Numbered from the stretch's first letter, positions 1-8,511 are shown. The stretch is 64,000 nucleotides of DNA from UBA953 sp039797095 (GCA_039797095.1 JBDKIN010000202.1:1-64000), one strand, 5' to 3'. A program made the numbers and translations. The notes: generated from the sequence alone by a model not told the origin.

Positions 1-225
1 TTCCGACACGCGCTCAAGCACGCCGCCTCGGCGGCCATCGTCGCCCATAATCATCCGAGCGGCGACCCCACCCCGAGCCCGGCCGACCGGGCGGTGACCC
101 GACAGCTCGCGGACGCGGGGAGGGTGGTGGGCGTCGAATTGCTCGACCATGTGGTCGTAGGCCGCCCGGAGGCCGATCCCGCGGGCAAAGGCTGGTTCAG
201 TTTCGGTGAGGCGGGCTTGATTTAG
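1..225 (+). CDS. radC: RadC family JAB-domain protein (C-terminal part)
   Basis: This is the 3' end of a gene that begins before the window; 74 codons remain and end in TAG at 223-225. The visible protein contains the JAMM/MPN-type metal motif AHNHPSGD followed by the PSPADR signature and then LLDHVVVG, which together are the C-terminal hallmark of the RadC/JAB family. RadC proteins are widespread, and a DNA-repair role has been questioned; their biochemical function is unsettled. Nothing can be said about the N-terminal helix-hairpin-helix region because it lies outside the window. Confidence 0.93.
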   Translation, partial: FRHALKHAASAAIVAHNHPSGDPTPSPADRAVTRQLADAGRVVGVELLDHVVVGRPEADPAGKGWFSFGEAGLI

Positions 226-260
226 GGGAACTAACGGTTGTCCTAGGGGGTCGTAACCCC

Positions 261-2606
261 ATGCCCACTTCCCGGTCCATCAAGGTCGGGCTCGCCGTCG
301 TCGGCGTGGCCGTACTCGCTGTCGCCGGCCATCAAGGCCAGCGCTATTACAAGAAGAACCTGGCCGCGCCCCGGGCGGGAGAAGCCGTCTACCGTCAGGA
401 TTGCATGAGCTGTCACGGTCCGGTGGGCGAAGGCGTCGCCGGCAAGTCGGACGAACCCCTTGTCGGAGAGAAATCGGTTGCCTCCCTGGCCAAGTACATC
501 GCCCGTGAGATGCCTGAAGACGACCCCGGCACCTTGTCGATGGTCGACGCCACCGCCGCCGCCGAATACATCCACCAGGCCTTCTACTCCGCCGAGGCCC
601 GCGCGCGGAACCACCCGCCGCGCATCGAGCTCGCCCACCTGACCGTCCGCCAGTATCGCGAGAGCATCGCCGACCTGCTCGGCTCGCTCCGCGGCGCCTC
701 CGGCACGACCGAGTCGGGCGGGTTGGCTGCCGTCTATCGCGAGCGCCCGGAGCGCGACCCCAAGAAGCCGGACCGCAACCGGCCGGAGGTCACCTTCAAG
801 AAGCAGGTCGATCCGGTCATCGACTTCGACTTCGGCGCCAACGCGCCGGAGCAGGGCACTTATGCCGCGCAGTTCAGCATCAACTGGACCGGCTCCGTGC
901 TCGCGCCCGATACCGGAGAGTACGAGTTCCGCGTCACCTCGCCCAACGGCGTCCGCTTCTACGTGAATCCGCCGGAAGGCGGCAACGAGAAGAACGCCCT
1001 CATCGACCTCTGGGTGAGTTCCGGGATGTCGCGCTCGGCGCATGCCTCCGTCTTCCTGCTCGGGGGCCGCAGCTACCCGATCAAGATCGAGTTCTTCAAG
1101 TTCAAGGACAAGACCGCCGGCCTGAAGCTCGAGTGGCGTCCGCCCGGCGGCGACTGGACCGTGGTCCCGCGCTCGCACCTTTCGCCGGCCTGGTCTTCCC
1201 ACGTCAACGTCGTCTCCGTGCCGCTGCCGCCCGATGACGGCAGCATCGGCTACGAGCGCGGTTCTTCCGTCTCACGCGAGTGGACCGAGGCCGTCGCCAA
1301 GGGCGCTTTGCAGGTCTCCGCGATGATCGGCCCGGGCGTGTTCGGCCTCGCCGGCACCAAGGCCGACGCCCCGGATCGCGCGGAGAAGCTCAAGGCCTTC
1401 TCGTTGCGCTTCGCCCAGCTCGCTTACCGTCGTCCGCTGACCGACGAGCAGAAGGCCGACCTCGCCGCGATCTACGCCGGCGACGTCGCCCCGGAGGTCG
1501 CCGCCAAGCGCGCCTTCATCTTCACGCTCTCCAACCCCGCGTTCCTCTATCCCGGCATCGGCCCGCAGGATGACTACGCCGTCGCCTCGCGCCTCGCCCT
1601 CGCGCTCTGGGATTCCGTGCCGGATGCGCTGCTGCTGAAGGCCGCCGCCGCCGGCCAGCTGAAGACCGAAGCCCAGGTCCGGCAGCATGCCCAGCGCATG
1701 ATGAAGGACCCGCGGGCCAAGGCGAAGCTCCGCGACTTCCTCCACGACTGGCTCCATGTCGAGGAAGGCGCGGAGATCGCCAAGGACCAGAAGGAATATC
1801 CCGGCTTCGACCAAGGCGTGGTCATGGACCTGCGCACCTCGCTCGACCTCTTCGCCGAGAATATCGTGTGGTCGGAGAAGTCGGACTACCGTCAGCTTCT
1901 CCTTGGTGACACCATCCTGATGAACCAGCGCCTCGCGAAGTTCTACGGCCAGCAGGTCGCGCCCGGCGACGGCTTCCAGCCGGTGAAGATGGACGCCGAC
2001 CAGCGCGCCGGCGTGCTGACGCACCCCTACCTGCTCGCGACCTTCTCGTACACCAAGTCCACCTCCCCGATCCATCGGGGCGTCTTCGTGACGCGCAACA
2101 TCCTCGGGCGCATGCTCAAGCCGCCGCCCATGGCCATCGCCTTCATGGACGACAAGTTCGACCCCTCTTTCACCATGCGCGAGAAGGTCACCGAACTGAC
2201 CTCCAAGCCCGCGTGCATGTCGTGCCACGTCACCATCAATCCGCTGGGTTTCAGCTTCGAGCGCTTCGACGCCGTCGGCCGCGTGCGCGCTACCGACAAC
2301 CAGAAGCCCGTCGACCCGGTCTCCGAGTACGTCGCCGCCGACGGCAGCGTGCTCAAGCTCACCGGCGCCCGCGACGTGGGCGTCCATGCCGCGGAGAGCC
2401 AGGCCGGTCAGGCCGGCTTCGTGCGTAATCTCTTCCACTCGCTCGTGAAGCAGCCGCCGGCCGCCTATTCGCCGGAGCTCGTCGGCCAGCTGACCGACAA
2501 GTTCCGCGCCGACGGCTTCCACGTCCGCAACCTCGCCGTCGAGGTCGCGGTCGTCGCCGCGCTGCGTCCGACCGTCACCGCCCCCGCCGCCCCTTCCGCC
2601 CGCTAA
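261..2606 (+). CDS. DUF1592/DUF1588/DUF1585 cytochrome c-type protein with PA14 domain
   Basis: This 781-residue protein has an N-terminal membrane or signal segment (residues 8-24) and a cytochrome c module with the haem motif C48-M-S-C-H52. A DUF1587-like LTVRQYRESIADLLG stretch follows near residue 128, then a PA14-like beta domain at about 190-310. The DUF1595-like YRRPLTDEQ, DUF1592, DUF1588 (TSPIHRG) and DUF1585 (second CxxCH, C652-H656) blocks complete it. This is the large 'planctomycete-type cytochrome' architecture of Planctomycetes and Verrucomicrobia. The biochemical role is unproven; a role in extracellular oxidation of organic substrates is often supposed. The DUF1552 gene follows after 4 bases, the usual partner, so the two probably act together outside the cytoplasm. 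Confidence 0.9.
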   Translation: MPTSRSIKVGLAVVGVAVLAVAGHQGQRYYKKNLAAPRAGEAVYRQDCMSCHGPVGEGVAGKSDEPLVGEKSVASLAKYIAREMPEDDPGTLSMVDATAAAEYIHQAFYSAEARARNHPPRIELAHLTVRQYRESIADLLGSLRGASGTTESGGLAAVYRERPERDPKKPDRNRPEVTFKKQVDPVIDFDFGANAPEQGTYAAQFSINWTGSVLAPDTGEYEFRVTSPNGVRFYVNPPEGGNEKNALIDLWVSSGMSRSAHASVFLLGGRSYPIKIEFFKFKDKTAGLKLEWRPPGGDWTVVPRSHLSPAWSSHVNVVSVPLPPDDGSIGYERGSSVSREWTEAVAKGALQVSAMIGPGVFGLAGTKADAPDRAEKLKAFSLRFAQLAYRRPLTDEQKADLAAIYAGDVAPEVAAKRAFIFTLSNPAFLYPGIGPQDDYAVASRLALALWDSVPDALLLKAAAAGQLKTEAQVRQHAQRMMKDPRAKAKLRDFLHDWLHVEEGAEIAKDQKEYPGFDQGVVMDLRTSLDLFAENIVWSEKSDYRQLLLGDTILMNQRLAKFYGQQVAPGDGFQPVKMDADQRAGVLTHPYLLATFSYTKSTSPIHRGVFVTRNILGRMLKPPPMAIAFMDDKFDPSFTMREKVTELTSKPACMSCHVTINPLGFSFERFDAVGRVRATDNQKPVDPVSEYVAADGSVLKLTGARDVGVHAAESQAGQAGFVRNLFHSLVKQPPAAYSPELVGQLTDKFRADGFHVRNLAVEVAVVAALRPTVTAPAAPSAR

Positions 2607-2610
2607 GCCC

Positions 2611-3927
2611 ATGACCCTCCAACATCGTCGCGAATTCCTCCGTCGCCTCGGCCTTTCGGCCGCCGCCCTGCCGCTCCTCGGCGGGCTCGCTACGCTCGGC
2701 GCCGCCGAGCCGGCCTCCGGCCGCCGCCAGCGCGTCATCTTTGTCTTCTCGCCCAACGGCATCGTCCCGCCCGCCTTCTGGCCCGACGAGGAAGGCGCGG
2801 ACTTCCAGCTCAAGGCGATCATGAAGCCCTTCGAGCCGTTCAAGGACAAGCTGCTCACGCTCAAGGGCGTGAACAACCGCGTCCGCGGCGACGGCGATTC
2901 GCACATGCGCGGGATGAGTTGCCTGCTCACCGGCATCGAGCTCTTCCCTGGCAACATCATGGGCGGGGGCGGTGCTCCCGCCGGCTGGGCCAGCGGTCCT
3001 TCCATCGATCAGGCGCTGCGTACCTACCTGCAGGCCAACCCTGCGACCAAGACGCGCCTCGGCTCCCTCGAGATCGGCGTCGCCGTCGGCAACCGCGCCG
3101 ATCCTTGGACGCGCTGGAGCTATGCCGGCGCCAATCAGCCCGTCGCGCCCATCTCCAGCCCTTACGAACTCTTCGACAAGCTCTACGGCTCGATGAAGGA
3201 AGGCGAGAACCTCGGCTCCGTGCTCGACGGCCTGAAGGACGACATCGCCAAGGTCTCGAAGGCGGTGGACCAAGGCGACCGCGCGTTGCTGGACCAGCAT
3301 GCGACCGCGCTACGCGAGCTCGAGCGCGGCCTCAAGGAAAGCCAGTCACAGGCCGCCCTCAAGGTGCCGCATCCGCCGGAGCCCGGCGTGCCGCTCGACA
3401 ACGACCGCATCCCGCAGATCACGCGCCTGCAGACCGAACTTCTCATCAGCGCCTTCCAGAACGACATGGCGCGCGTCTCGACGTTCCAGTTCACCAACTC
3501 CGTCGGCGGCGCCCGCATGAAGTGGATCGGCATCGATGAAGGCCACCATGCGCTCTCGCACGACCCGGACCTCAACACTGGCTCGGTCGAGAAGCTCACC
3601 AAGATCAACACCTGGTTCGCCGAGCAGATCGCCCACCTCGCGAAGCGCCTCCAAGAGACCCCGGAGCCAGACGGCAAGGGCAACATGCTGGACAATACCA
3701 CCATCGTCTGGACCAACGAGCTCGGGAAGGGTAACAGCCACACGCTCGAGGATATTCCCTGGGTGCTCATTGGCGGCGGCCTCGGCTTCAAGACCGGCCG
3801 CGCGGTGAAGTTCAAGAAGGAGCCGCACAATCGCCTGCTCATGGCGATCGCCCAAGGCTTCGGTCATCCGATGAAGACGTTCGGTAACCCGAGCCTCTGC
3901 GAAGGCGGGGCGTTGAGGCTGAGCTGA
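2611..3927 (+). CDS. DUF1552 family Tat-exported protein
   Basis: This is a 438-residue protein whose N-terminus carries a twin-arginine signal (HRREFLRRLG followed by a hydrophobic Ala/Leu stretch), so it is expected to be folded before export. The body has the DUF1552 features VIFVFSPNGIVPPAFWP, NRVRGDGDSH and WTNELGKGNSH, which resemble the metal-binding style of alkaline-phosphatase-like DUF1501 proteins. The family has no established reaction. It begins 4 bases after the DUF1592 gene on the same strand, and this pair is a standard arrangement in the PVC bacteria, suggesting one operon and a joint extracytoplasmic function. Confidence 0.9.
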   Translation: MTLQHRREFLRRLGLSAAALPLLGGLATLGAAEPASGRRQRVIFVFSPNGIVPPAFWPDEEGADFQLKAIMKPFEPFKDKLLTLKGVNNRVRGDGDSHMRGMSCLLTGIELFPGNIMGGGGAPAGWASGPSIDQALRTYLQANPATKTRLGSLEIGVAVGNRADPWTRWSYAGANQPVAPISSPYELFDKLYGSMKEGENLGSVLDGLKDDIAKVSKAVDQGDRALLDQHATALRELERGLKESQSQAALKVPHPPEPGVPLDNDRIPQITRLQTELLISAFQNDMARVSTFQFTNSVGGARMKWIGIDEGHHALSHDPDLNTGSVEKLTKINTWFAEQIAHLAKRLQETPEPDGKGNMLDNTTIVWTNELGKGNSHTLEDIPWVLIGGGLGFKTGRAVKFKKEPHNRLLMAIAQGFGHPMKTFGNPSLCEGGALRLS

Positions 3928-3938
3928 GGGTAGGTGGA

Positions 3939-3959
3939 AGCGGTAAGCGGTTAGCGGTT
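3939..3959. repeat. Three tandem AGCGGTW heptamers
   Basis: Three adjacent 7-bp units read AGCGGTA, AGCGGTT and AGCGGTT directly after the DUF1552 stop codon. This is a short tandem repeat of unknown role. A second array with the same 7-bp period but a different unit lies 144 bases further on. Confidence 0.7.
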
Positions 3960-4071
3960 GGGCTAACACATGAACTGGGAGGGTGACGGGGGATCGGAAA
4001 AAACGCCGGGGGTAATGCCCGCAGCAAATATCCGGTCTCTGGTCTCCCTTTTGGTTTCAATCTAAGCGGGT

Positions 4072-4092
4072 GGATGCGATGTCATCGCATCC
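4072..4092. promoter_or_regulatory. Perfect 10-bp inverted repeat (operator-like)
   Basis: GGATGCGATG (4072-4081) and CATCGCATCC (4083-4092) are exact reverse complements separated by a single T. The symmetry with almost no spacer looks more like a dimeric protein-binding site than a transcription terminator. It lies about 300 bases upstream of the SGNH lipoprotein gene. No regulator can be assigned. Confidence 0.4.
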
Positions 4093-4102
4093 CTGCCTGG
4101 CA

Positions 4103-4137
4103 TCATCTGTCATCCGCCATCCGTCATCTGCCATCTT
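4103..4137. repeat. Five imperfect tandem YCATCYG heptamers
   Basis: The units are TCATCTG, TCATCCG, CCATCCG, TCATCTG and CCATCTT, head to tail, just after the inverted repeat. Units differ only by transitions. This is a short heptamer array of unknown role and may vary in copy number between strains. Confidence 0.65.
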
Positions 4138-4395
4138 TTCCGTAAAGGGTCCCCCACCTGTGCCGATTCCGATTGGAGCTCCACTTGTTCCTGGATTTAG
4201 GTGGGCGGTGCGTTGCCACGGCTCGGACGAGGCCGGTCGGGTCGCACCTCCCGTATATTATGTTCGTAGGGAAGGGAGGCTGCCGCGGGTGTCGAACACC
4301 GCAGGGGACAGTCAATATGAAGAAAAACTCTGCGAAAAGCAAGCGGGGGAGAGAAGAGGGTAGATTCGTCCCTCGGTATCCGTAAATAAGTACGC

Positions 4396-5691
4396 ATGCG
4401 ATACCCCTGCGCGCTTCTGCTATTCTGTCTCGGCCTGGTCGGCTGCCAGCAAACTCAGCCCCGTCCGGAAATCGTTCCCGCCGAGTATGTCGGCCGCCTC
4501 GCGCCGAAGACGCCCGCCCCATTGCTTCAGAAGGGCGACCGCCTCGCGATCTGCGGCGACTCCATCACCGAGCAGAAGATGTACAGCCTGCTGATGGAGG
4601 CGTACATCATCGCCGCGCGCTCCGACCTGCATGTCACCGTCCGCCAGTACGGTTGGAACGGCGAGCAGGCCGGCGGCTTCCTCAAGCGCATGGACAATGA
4701 TGTCCTGCGTTTCAAGCCGACCATCGCGACCACCTGTTACGGCATGAACGATTTCCGCTATGTGCCGCAGGACGACGCCATCGCCGCGACCTATCGCGCG
4801 AACCAGACCGCCGTCGTGCGTAAGTTCAAGGAGGCCGGGGCGCGCGTCGTCCTAGGCTCTGCCGGCACGATCCACTCCGTCCCGCCGTGGGTGAAGACCG
4901 CCAAGGGCACCTGGCAGGAACTCAACCTCGCGCTGCTCAACTTCCGCGACATCAACATCGAGGTCGCCCAGTCCGAGCAGGTCGCGTTCGCCGACGTCTA
5001 TTGGCCGATGCTCGTGAAGGGCCATGAGGCCCGGGCCAAGTACGGCGAAGGCTTCAAGCTCGAGGGTAATGACGGCGTGCACCCCGGCTGGGCCGGCCAC
5101 GTCATGATGGCCACCGCGTTCCTCGAAGGCCTCGGCTTGCGTGGTGACGTCGGTCAGATCGACGTCGACCTGACGACCGGCCAGGCGAACGCCCGCTATG
5201 GCCAGAGGATCATGAAGGCCGAAGGCGGCGTGGTCTCCCTGCGCAGCTTCCGGATCCCCGCCTCGTTCGAACCTGGCGACGTCACCAAGGACGGCACCAT
5301 CGCCGCCGGTGTGGCCTTGGCTGATTTCCAGAAGAAGCTGAACCGACTGACCCTGCGGGTCGCCGGGGCCAAGACCGCGCAGGTCAAGGTGACCTGGGGT
5401 GAGCACTCCCGGATCTTCACCGCCGCGCAGCTCACCAAGGGCGTCAACCTCGCGGCCGAGTTCCCGCAGAATCCCACCTCCCCGGCTTTCGCCAAGATCT
5501 GGAAGGCCGTCGCTGAGAAGCAGGCCTACGAGACCAAGCAGATCAAGACGCTCTTCCGCAGTCCCGAAGCCAAGAAGGACATGGAAGCCGTCGTGAAGAG
5601 CTCGCAGGTCGAGTTCGATCGCCTGGCCGCCGTGGTGCAGGCGACACTCAAGCCTGTCGATTCGACTCTCAAGGTCGAAGAGGTGCGCTGA
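4396..5691 (+). CDS. SGNH/GDSL-family lipoprotein hydrolase
   Basis: This 431-residue protein begins with a lipoprotein signal whose lipobox LVGC places the lipidated cysteine at residue 17. The SGNH esterase motifs are present: GDS with the nucleophile Ser56, the block-III Asn118 in YGMND, and the D226-G-V-H229 catalytic pair. It is therefore expected to act as an esterase, probably a carbohydrate deacetylase, anchored in the outer or inner membrane facing the periplasm. The C-terminal 200 residues are long for the family and end in a helical region. A strong bidirectional terminator follows, separating it from convergent recA. Confidence 0.85.
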   Translation: MRYPCALLLFCLGLVGCQQTQPRPEIVPAEYVGRLAPKTPAPLLQKGDRLAICGDSITEQKMYSLLMEAYIIAARSDLHVTVRQYGWNGEQAGGFLKRMDNDVLRFKPTIATTCYGMNDFRYVPQDDAIAATYRANQTAVVRKFKEAGARVVLGSAGTIHSVPPWVKTAKGTWQELNLALLNFRDINIEVAQSEQVAFADVYWPMLVKGHEARAKYGEGFKLEGNDGVHPGWAGHVMMATAFLEGLGLRGDVGQIDVDLTTGQANARYGQRIMKAEGGVVSLRSFRIPASFEPGDVTKDGTIAAGVALADFQKKLNRLTLRVAGAKTAQVKVTWGEHSRIFTAAQLTKGVNLAAEFPQNPTSPAFAKIWKAVAEKQAYETKQIKTLFRSPEAKKDMEAVVKSSQVEFDRLAAVVQATLKPVDSTLKVEEVR

Positions 5692-5710
5692 GCGGACTCC
5701 GTAAATGAAA

Positions 5711-5734
5711 CGGGCCGCACTTTCGTGCGGCCCG
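5711..5734. terminator. Bidirectional hairpin terminator between SGNH gene and recA
   Basis: A perfect 10-bp stem, CGGGCCGCAC and GTGCGGCCCG, encloses the tetraloop TTTC. It lies between two convergent genes and follows a short A-rich tract on the plus strand. There is no long U-tract downstream on the plus strand, so termination efficiency there is uncertain. Confidence 0.7.
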
Positions 5735-5760
5735 GGCTATGGCTAGCCAACAACGATTGA

Positions 5761-6843
5761 TTATTCGGCCGTGACGTTCTCGGCGACGCCGACGCCGAGG
5801 GTCATGCCGCCGACGACCTGGACCTTCTCCATGATGGTCTTCTGGAGTTCCTCCAGGACCTTCGGGTTCTTGATGAGGTAGTCCTTGGCGGCTTCGCGGC
5901 CCTGGCCGATGAGCTGTCCGTTATAGGCGATCCAGGCGCCCTTCTTCTCGAGGATCTTGTGTTCGATGCCGAGGTCGAGGACGGAGCCGGAGCGGGAGAT
6001 GCCCTCGGTGTACATGATGTCGAACTCGCATTCCGTGAAAGGAGGGGCGACCTTATTCTTCACGACCTTCACCTTGGTGCGGTTGCCGATGACCTTGCCG
6101 GACGGCTCCTTGATCTGGCCGATACGACGGATGTCGATGCGGACGGAGGAGAAGAACTTAAGGGCGCGACCACCGGGGGTGGTCTCGGGGCTACCGAACA
6201 TCACGCCGATCTTCTCGCGGATCTGATTGGTGAAGATCACCACGCAATTCGTGCGGCTGATGGCGGCCGTGAGGCGGCGCATGGCCTGGCTCATCATACG
6301 GGCCTGGACGCCGACGGTGGAGTCGCCCATCTGGCCGTCGAGTTCCTGCTTGGAGACGAGGGCGGCGACGGAGTCGATGACGATGACGTCGACCGCGCCG
6401 GAGCGGATGAGGGTCTCGGCGATGTTGAGGGCGTCTTCGCCGGATTCGGGCTGGGAGACCAGGAGGTTGTCGAGGTCGACGCCGACGACCTTGGAGTAGC
6501 GGGGGTCGAGGGCGTGTTCGACGTCGACGAAGACGGCGTTGCCGCCTTGGCGCTGGATCTCGGCGATGATGGAGAGACAGAGGGTCGTCTTACCGGAGGA
6601 TTCCGGGCCGAAGATCTCGACGATACGGCCACGGGGGAGGCCGCCGACGCCCAAGGCGAGGTCGATGGCGACCGAGCCGGTGGACACGGTCGAGACCTGC
6701 ATCTTGGTCGCGTCTCCCATGCGCATCAGGGTGCCGTCGCCATACTGCTTGTTGATGGCGGAGAGAGCCAGATCGAGGGTCTTCTTCTCGGCTGCCTGGT
6801 TGGCAGATTTTTCCTTAGCGGTGGGTTCGGATTTGGCGGACAT
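5761..6843 (-). CDS. recA: Recombinase RecA
   Basis: This 360-residue protein is the DNA-strand-exchange ATPase of homologous recombination and the co-protease that triggers LexA cleavage. The Walker A motif GPESSGKT is at residues 79-86, and the RecA signatures IVIDSVAALV, VGVQARMMSQAMRRL and ALKFFSSVR are all present. The N-terminal 20 residues form a charged extension before the conserved LALSAINKQYG block. Length is normal for the family. A palindromic site 57 bases upstream of the start suggests SOS control. Confidence 0.99.
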   Translation of the reverse strand: MSAKSEPTAKEKSANQAAEKKTLDLALSAINKQYGDGTLMRMGDATKMQVSTVSTGSVAIDLALGVGGLPRGRIVEIFGPESSGKTTLCLSIIAEIQRQGGNAVFVDVEHALDPRYSKVVGVDLDNLLVSQPESGEDALNIAETLIRSGAVDVIVIDSVAALVSKQELDGQMGDSTVGVQARMMSQAMRRLTAAISRTNCVVIFTNQIREKIGVMFGSPETTPGGRALKFFSSVRIDIRRIGQIKEPSGKVIGNRTKVKVVKNKVAPPFTECEFDIMYTEGISRSGSVLDLGIEHKILEKKGAWIAYNGQLIGQGREAAKDYLIKNPKVLEELQKTIMEKVQVVGGMTLGVGVAENVTAE

Positions 6844-6899
6844 AACGTTGGGTATGCGGAATGGAATTTGCCGGGCACGGCGAACGTGGCAAGCAAAAT

Positions 6900-6911
6900 G
6901 AACAAATGTTC
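6900..6911. promoter_or_regulatory. SOS-box-like palindrome upstream of recA
   Basis: GAAC-AAAT-GTTC is a perfect palindromic arrangement (extended to TGAAC/GTTCA) lying between the carboxypeptidase stop and the recA start. GAAC-N4-GTTC is the core of the LexA (DinR) box of Gram-positive bacteria. A different consensus, TGTTC-N4-GAACA as I recall it, has been reported for some Verrucomicrobia, so the assignment to LexA is inferred from position and symmetry. Confidence 0.55.
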
Positions 6912-6943
6912 ACTACTTCTTTACACCCTGTCCTGGCTGGGGG

Positions 6944-7900
6944 TTAGAAGCTAAACAAATCCCCCAGCCAGTCCCAGAAACCGGGCTCTTCCTTGGGTTT
7001 TCCGGTGATCTTAGCGGCCGGCTTGAGCGCCGGGAGGCGGGGCTGGGCTTGGAGCTTGGCCATACCGGCCTTCATGAGGTCAGCGGCCAACTGATCGCGA
7101 AGCCGCTGCTCGGCCTTGGCGCCTAAGGGGCTCTGGCAACCCAGCACGACGGCGATGACCCGATGCTCGCCGGCTTTGGCGGTAGTAACGATCGAGGCGT
7201 CGGCGGCCTCGGTCCAGCCGGTCTTTAGGCCGTCGCAACCAGGGAAGGAATCCAGGAGGTAGTTATGATTCAGCACCTCCATCGGCTTCAGCGGCCTACG
7301 GAGGACATGACGTTTGGCCGACGTGAATCGCAGGGCTTCGGGCATCCCGCAGAGCACGACGGAGAGCTTGGCGAGGTCGCGGGCGGTCGTCGTGTCATGG
7401 GGGCCCTTGCCGTAGGTCAGTCCGTTGGGGGTGACGAAGCGGGTGCGGGTCATGCCGAGTTCGGCGGCCCGGCGGTTCATGCGGGCGACGAAGGCCGCCG
7501 TGCTGCCCGCGCGGTCGACGGCCAGCGCCACTGCGACGTCGTTGGCCGACTTCAGCATCAGGGCGTAAAGCATGTCTTCCACCGAGAAGGTCTCCCCGAC
7601 GGCCAGCCAGATCTGAGAGCCGCCGGTGCCGGCCGCTTCCTTGGTCACGCCGACCCGGCTGGGCAGCGTCGTCTTGCCGGCGCGGACGTCTTCGAGGACC
7701 AGCAGGAGCGTCATCAGCTTCGTCACGCTGGCGGGGCTGCCCGGATAGTCGGCCGTGGTCTGCGCGAGGACGGCCCCCGTCGCGGCGTCGACGCAGATCG
7801 TGCCATCCACCCGCATGCCTTGGGTCGAGTAACGCGTCTGGGCGGCCGTCTCCGCGGTGAGCGCGGCGCAGAGGAGGAGGGCGGTCGCGACGAAGCGCAC
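6944..7900 (-). CDS. D-alanyl-D-alanine carboxypeptidase (peptidase S11)
   Basis: This is a penicillin-binding carboxypeptidase that trims peptidoglycan stem peptides. The three serine-transferase motifs are present: S58-V-T-K61, the SAN triad in LKSANDVAVALA, and KTG in CDGLKTGWTEAADAS. I chose the GTG at 7900 because it begins a clean signal peptide (MRFVATALLLCAALTA). An in-frame ATG at 7966 would add 22 residues with no signal character and leave only 9 bases to the divergent sixA start. The C-terminus ends in a short tryptophan-rich segment, GFWDWLGDLFSF, that could be an amphipathic membrane anchor as in DacA-type enzymes. Confidence 0.88.
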   Translation of the reverse strand: MRFVATALLLCAALTAETAAQTRYSTQGMRVDGTICVDAATGAVLAQTTADYPGSPASVTKLMTLLLVLEDVRAGKTTLPSRVGVTKEAAGTGGSQIWLAVGETFSVEDMLYALMLKSANDVAVALAVDRAGSTAAFVARMNRRAAELGMTRTRFVTPNGLTYGKGPHDTTTARDLAKLSVVLCGMPEALRFTSAKRHVLRRPLKPMEVLNHNYLLDSFPGCDGLKTGWTEAADASIVTTAKAGEHRVIAVVLGCQSPLGAKAEQRLRDQLAADLMKAGMAKLQAQPRLPALKPAAKITGKPKEEPGFWDWLGDLFSF

Positions 7901-7975
7901 GGGCGATTGGTTGACGGACCAGACGGCGGAGCAAGTCCGATTTGCATCGGCTCCGCCGAACGTCACTTTCTCGCC

Positions 7976-8464
7976 ATGCGACTTTACCTGCTACGCCATG
8001 CCGAAGCCGTCCCCGGGACGCCGGACGCTTCGCGCGACCTCACGGCCCACGGGCAGCGGCAGGTCGCCCTGCTGGCCCAGGGCGCGGGCTTCGTGCCTCT
8101 GGCGGAAGTCGACGCGATCGAACACAGCCCCCTGGTGCGCGCGGTCCGGACGGCCCAGCTGCTCCGGTTGGCGACCCGCTCCGCCTTGCCTTTGAAAGTG
8201 TTCGCGGGACTGGAGCCGGAGGCCGATCCGCGTAAGACCGCGGCGATCGTCGCCAAGGCCCGGCGCAGCCGCCTGCTCGTCGGCCATAACCCACATCTCG
8301 CGGAGCTGGCCGCGCTCCTGCTCGGTCTGCCCTCCGGGGGCGAAGGCATCCGTTTCCGCAAGGCCGGGCTGATGGCGTTGGAACGGCGGAGCAAGCCGGA
8401 CCGGGCGAGGCCGTTCGGCGCCTGGAGCCTGCTCTGGATGGTGCCGCCCGACCTCACGAAATGA
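7976..8464 (+). CDS. sixA: SixA-type phosphohistidine phosphatase
   Basis: This is a 162-residue histidine phosphatase-superfamily protein. The catalytic RHG-type motif LLRHAEA places His8 as the phospho-acceptor, and the second histidine is in LVGHNPHL. The short single-domain form with ASRDLTAHGQRQ is characteristic of SixA, which removes phosphate from histidine residues of phosphotransfer (HPt) or PTS proteins. The start is the ATG followed by MRLYLLRH. It is divergent from the carboxypeptidase gene. An HPr gene is also in this window (21.3 kb), a possible but unproven substrate. Confidence 0.85.
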   Translation: MRLYLLRHAEAVPGTPDASRDLTAHGQRQVALLAQGAGFVPLAEVDAIEHSPLVRAVRTAQLLRLATRSALPLKVFAGLEPEADPRKTAAIVAKARRSRLLVGHNPHLAELAALLLGLPSGGEGIRFRKAGLMALERRSKPDRARPFGAWSLLWMVPPDLTK

Positions 8465-8511
8465 CACGCCCCGTCCTTGACTGAACTCGCCGCCGAACCG
8501 ACTCTACCTGC

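Larger units (their letters stand above)
3928..4395. other. 468-bp intergenic region with repeats
   Basis: No convincing gene is visible between the DUF1552 and SGNH genes. The stretch is less GC-rich than its surroundings, especially after 4250. It holds three AGCGGTW heptamers, a perfect 10-bp inverted repeat, five YCATCYG heptamers, and a possible stem formed by GGTGCG (4207-4212) and CGCACC (4243-4248) around a nested CGGCTC/GAGGCCG hairpin. A structured leader RNA for the downstream lipoprotein gene is possible but is only inferred. A 97-codon open frame at 4070-4363 runs through the repeats and has no family features. Confidence 0.5.

Noticed and set aside
1272..3005. A long open frame (577 codons) on the minus strand opposite the DUF1592/DUF1552 genes
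   Set aside because: It is antisense to recognisable conserved domains and has no family features; long antisense frames are common in GC-rich DNA.
4103..4137. Heptamer array as a CRISPR array
   Set aside because: The units are 7 bp and adjacent, with no spacers.
4070..4363. A 97-codon frame in the 468-bp gap
   Set aside because: It starts inside the inverted repeat, runs through the heptamer array, and shows no signal peptide or family pattern.
4140..4395. A search by eye for tmRNA, RNase P RNA, SRP RNA or 6S RNA in the low-GC part of the gap
   Set aside because: None of the conserved core sequences of these RNAs was seen.
5959..6954. A 331-codon plus-strand frame over recA
   Set aside because: It is entirely antisense to the well-conserved RecA and has the Asp/Gly/Val composition of a complementary reading.
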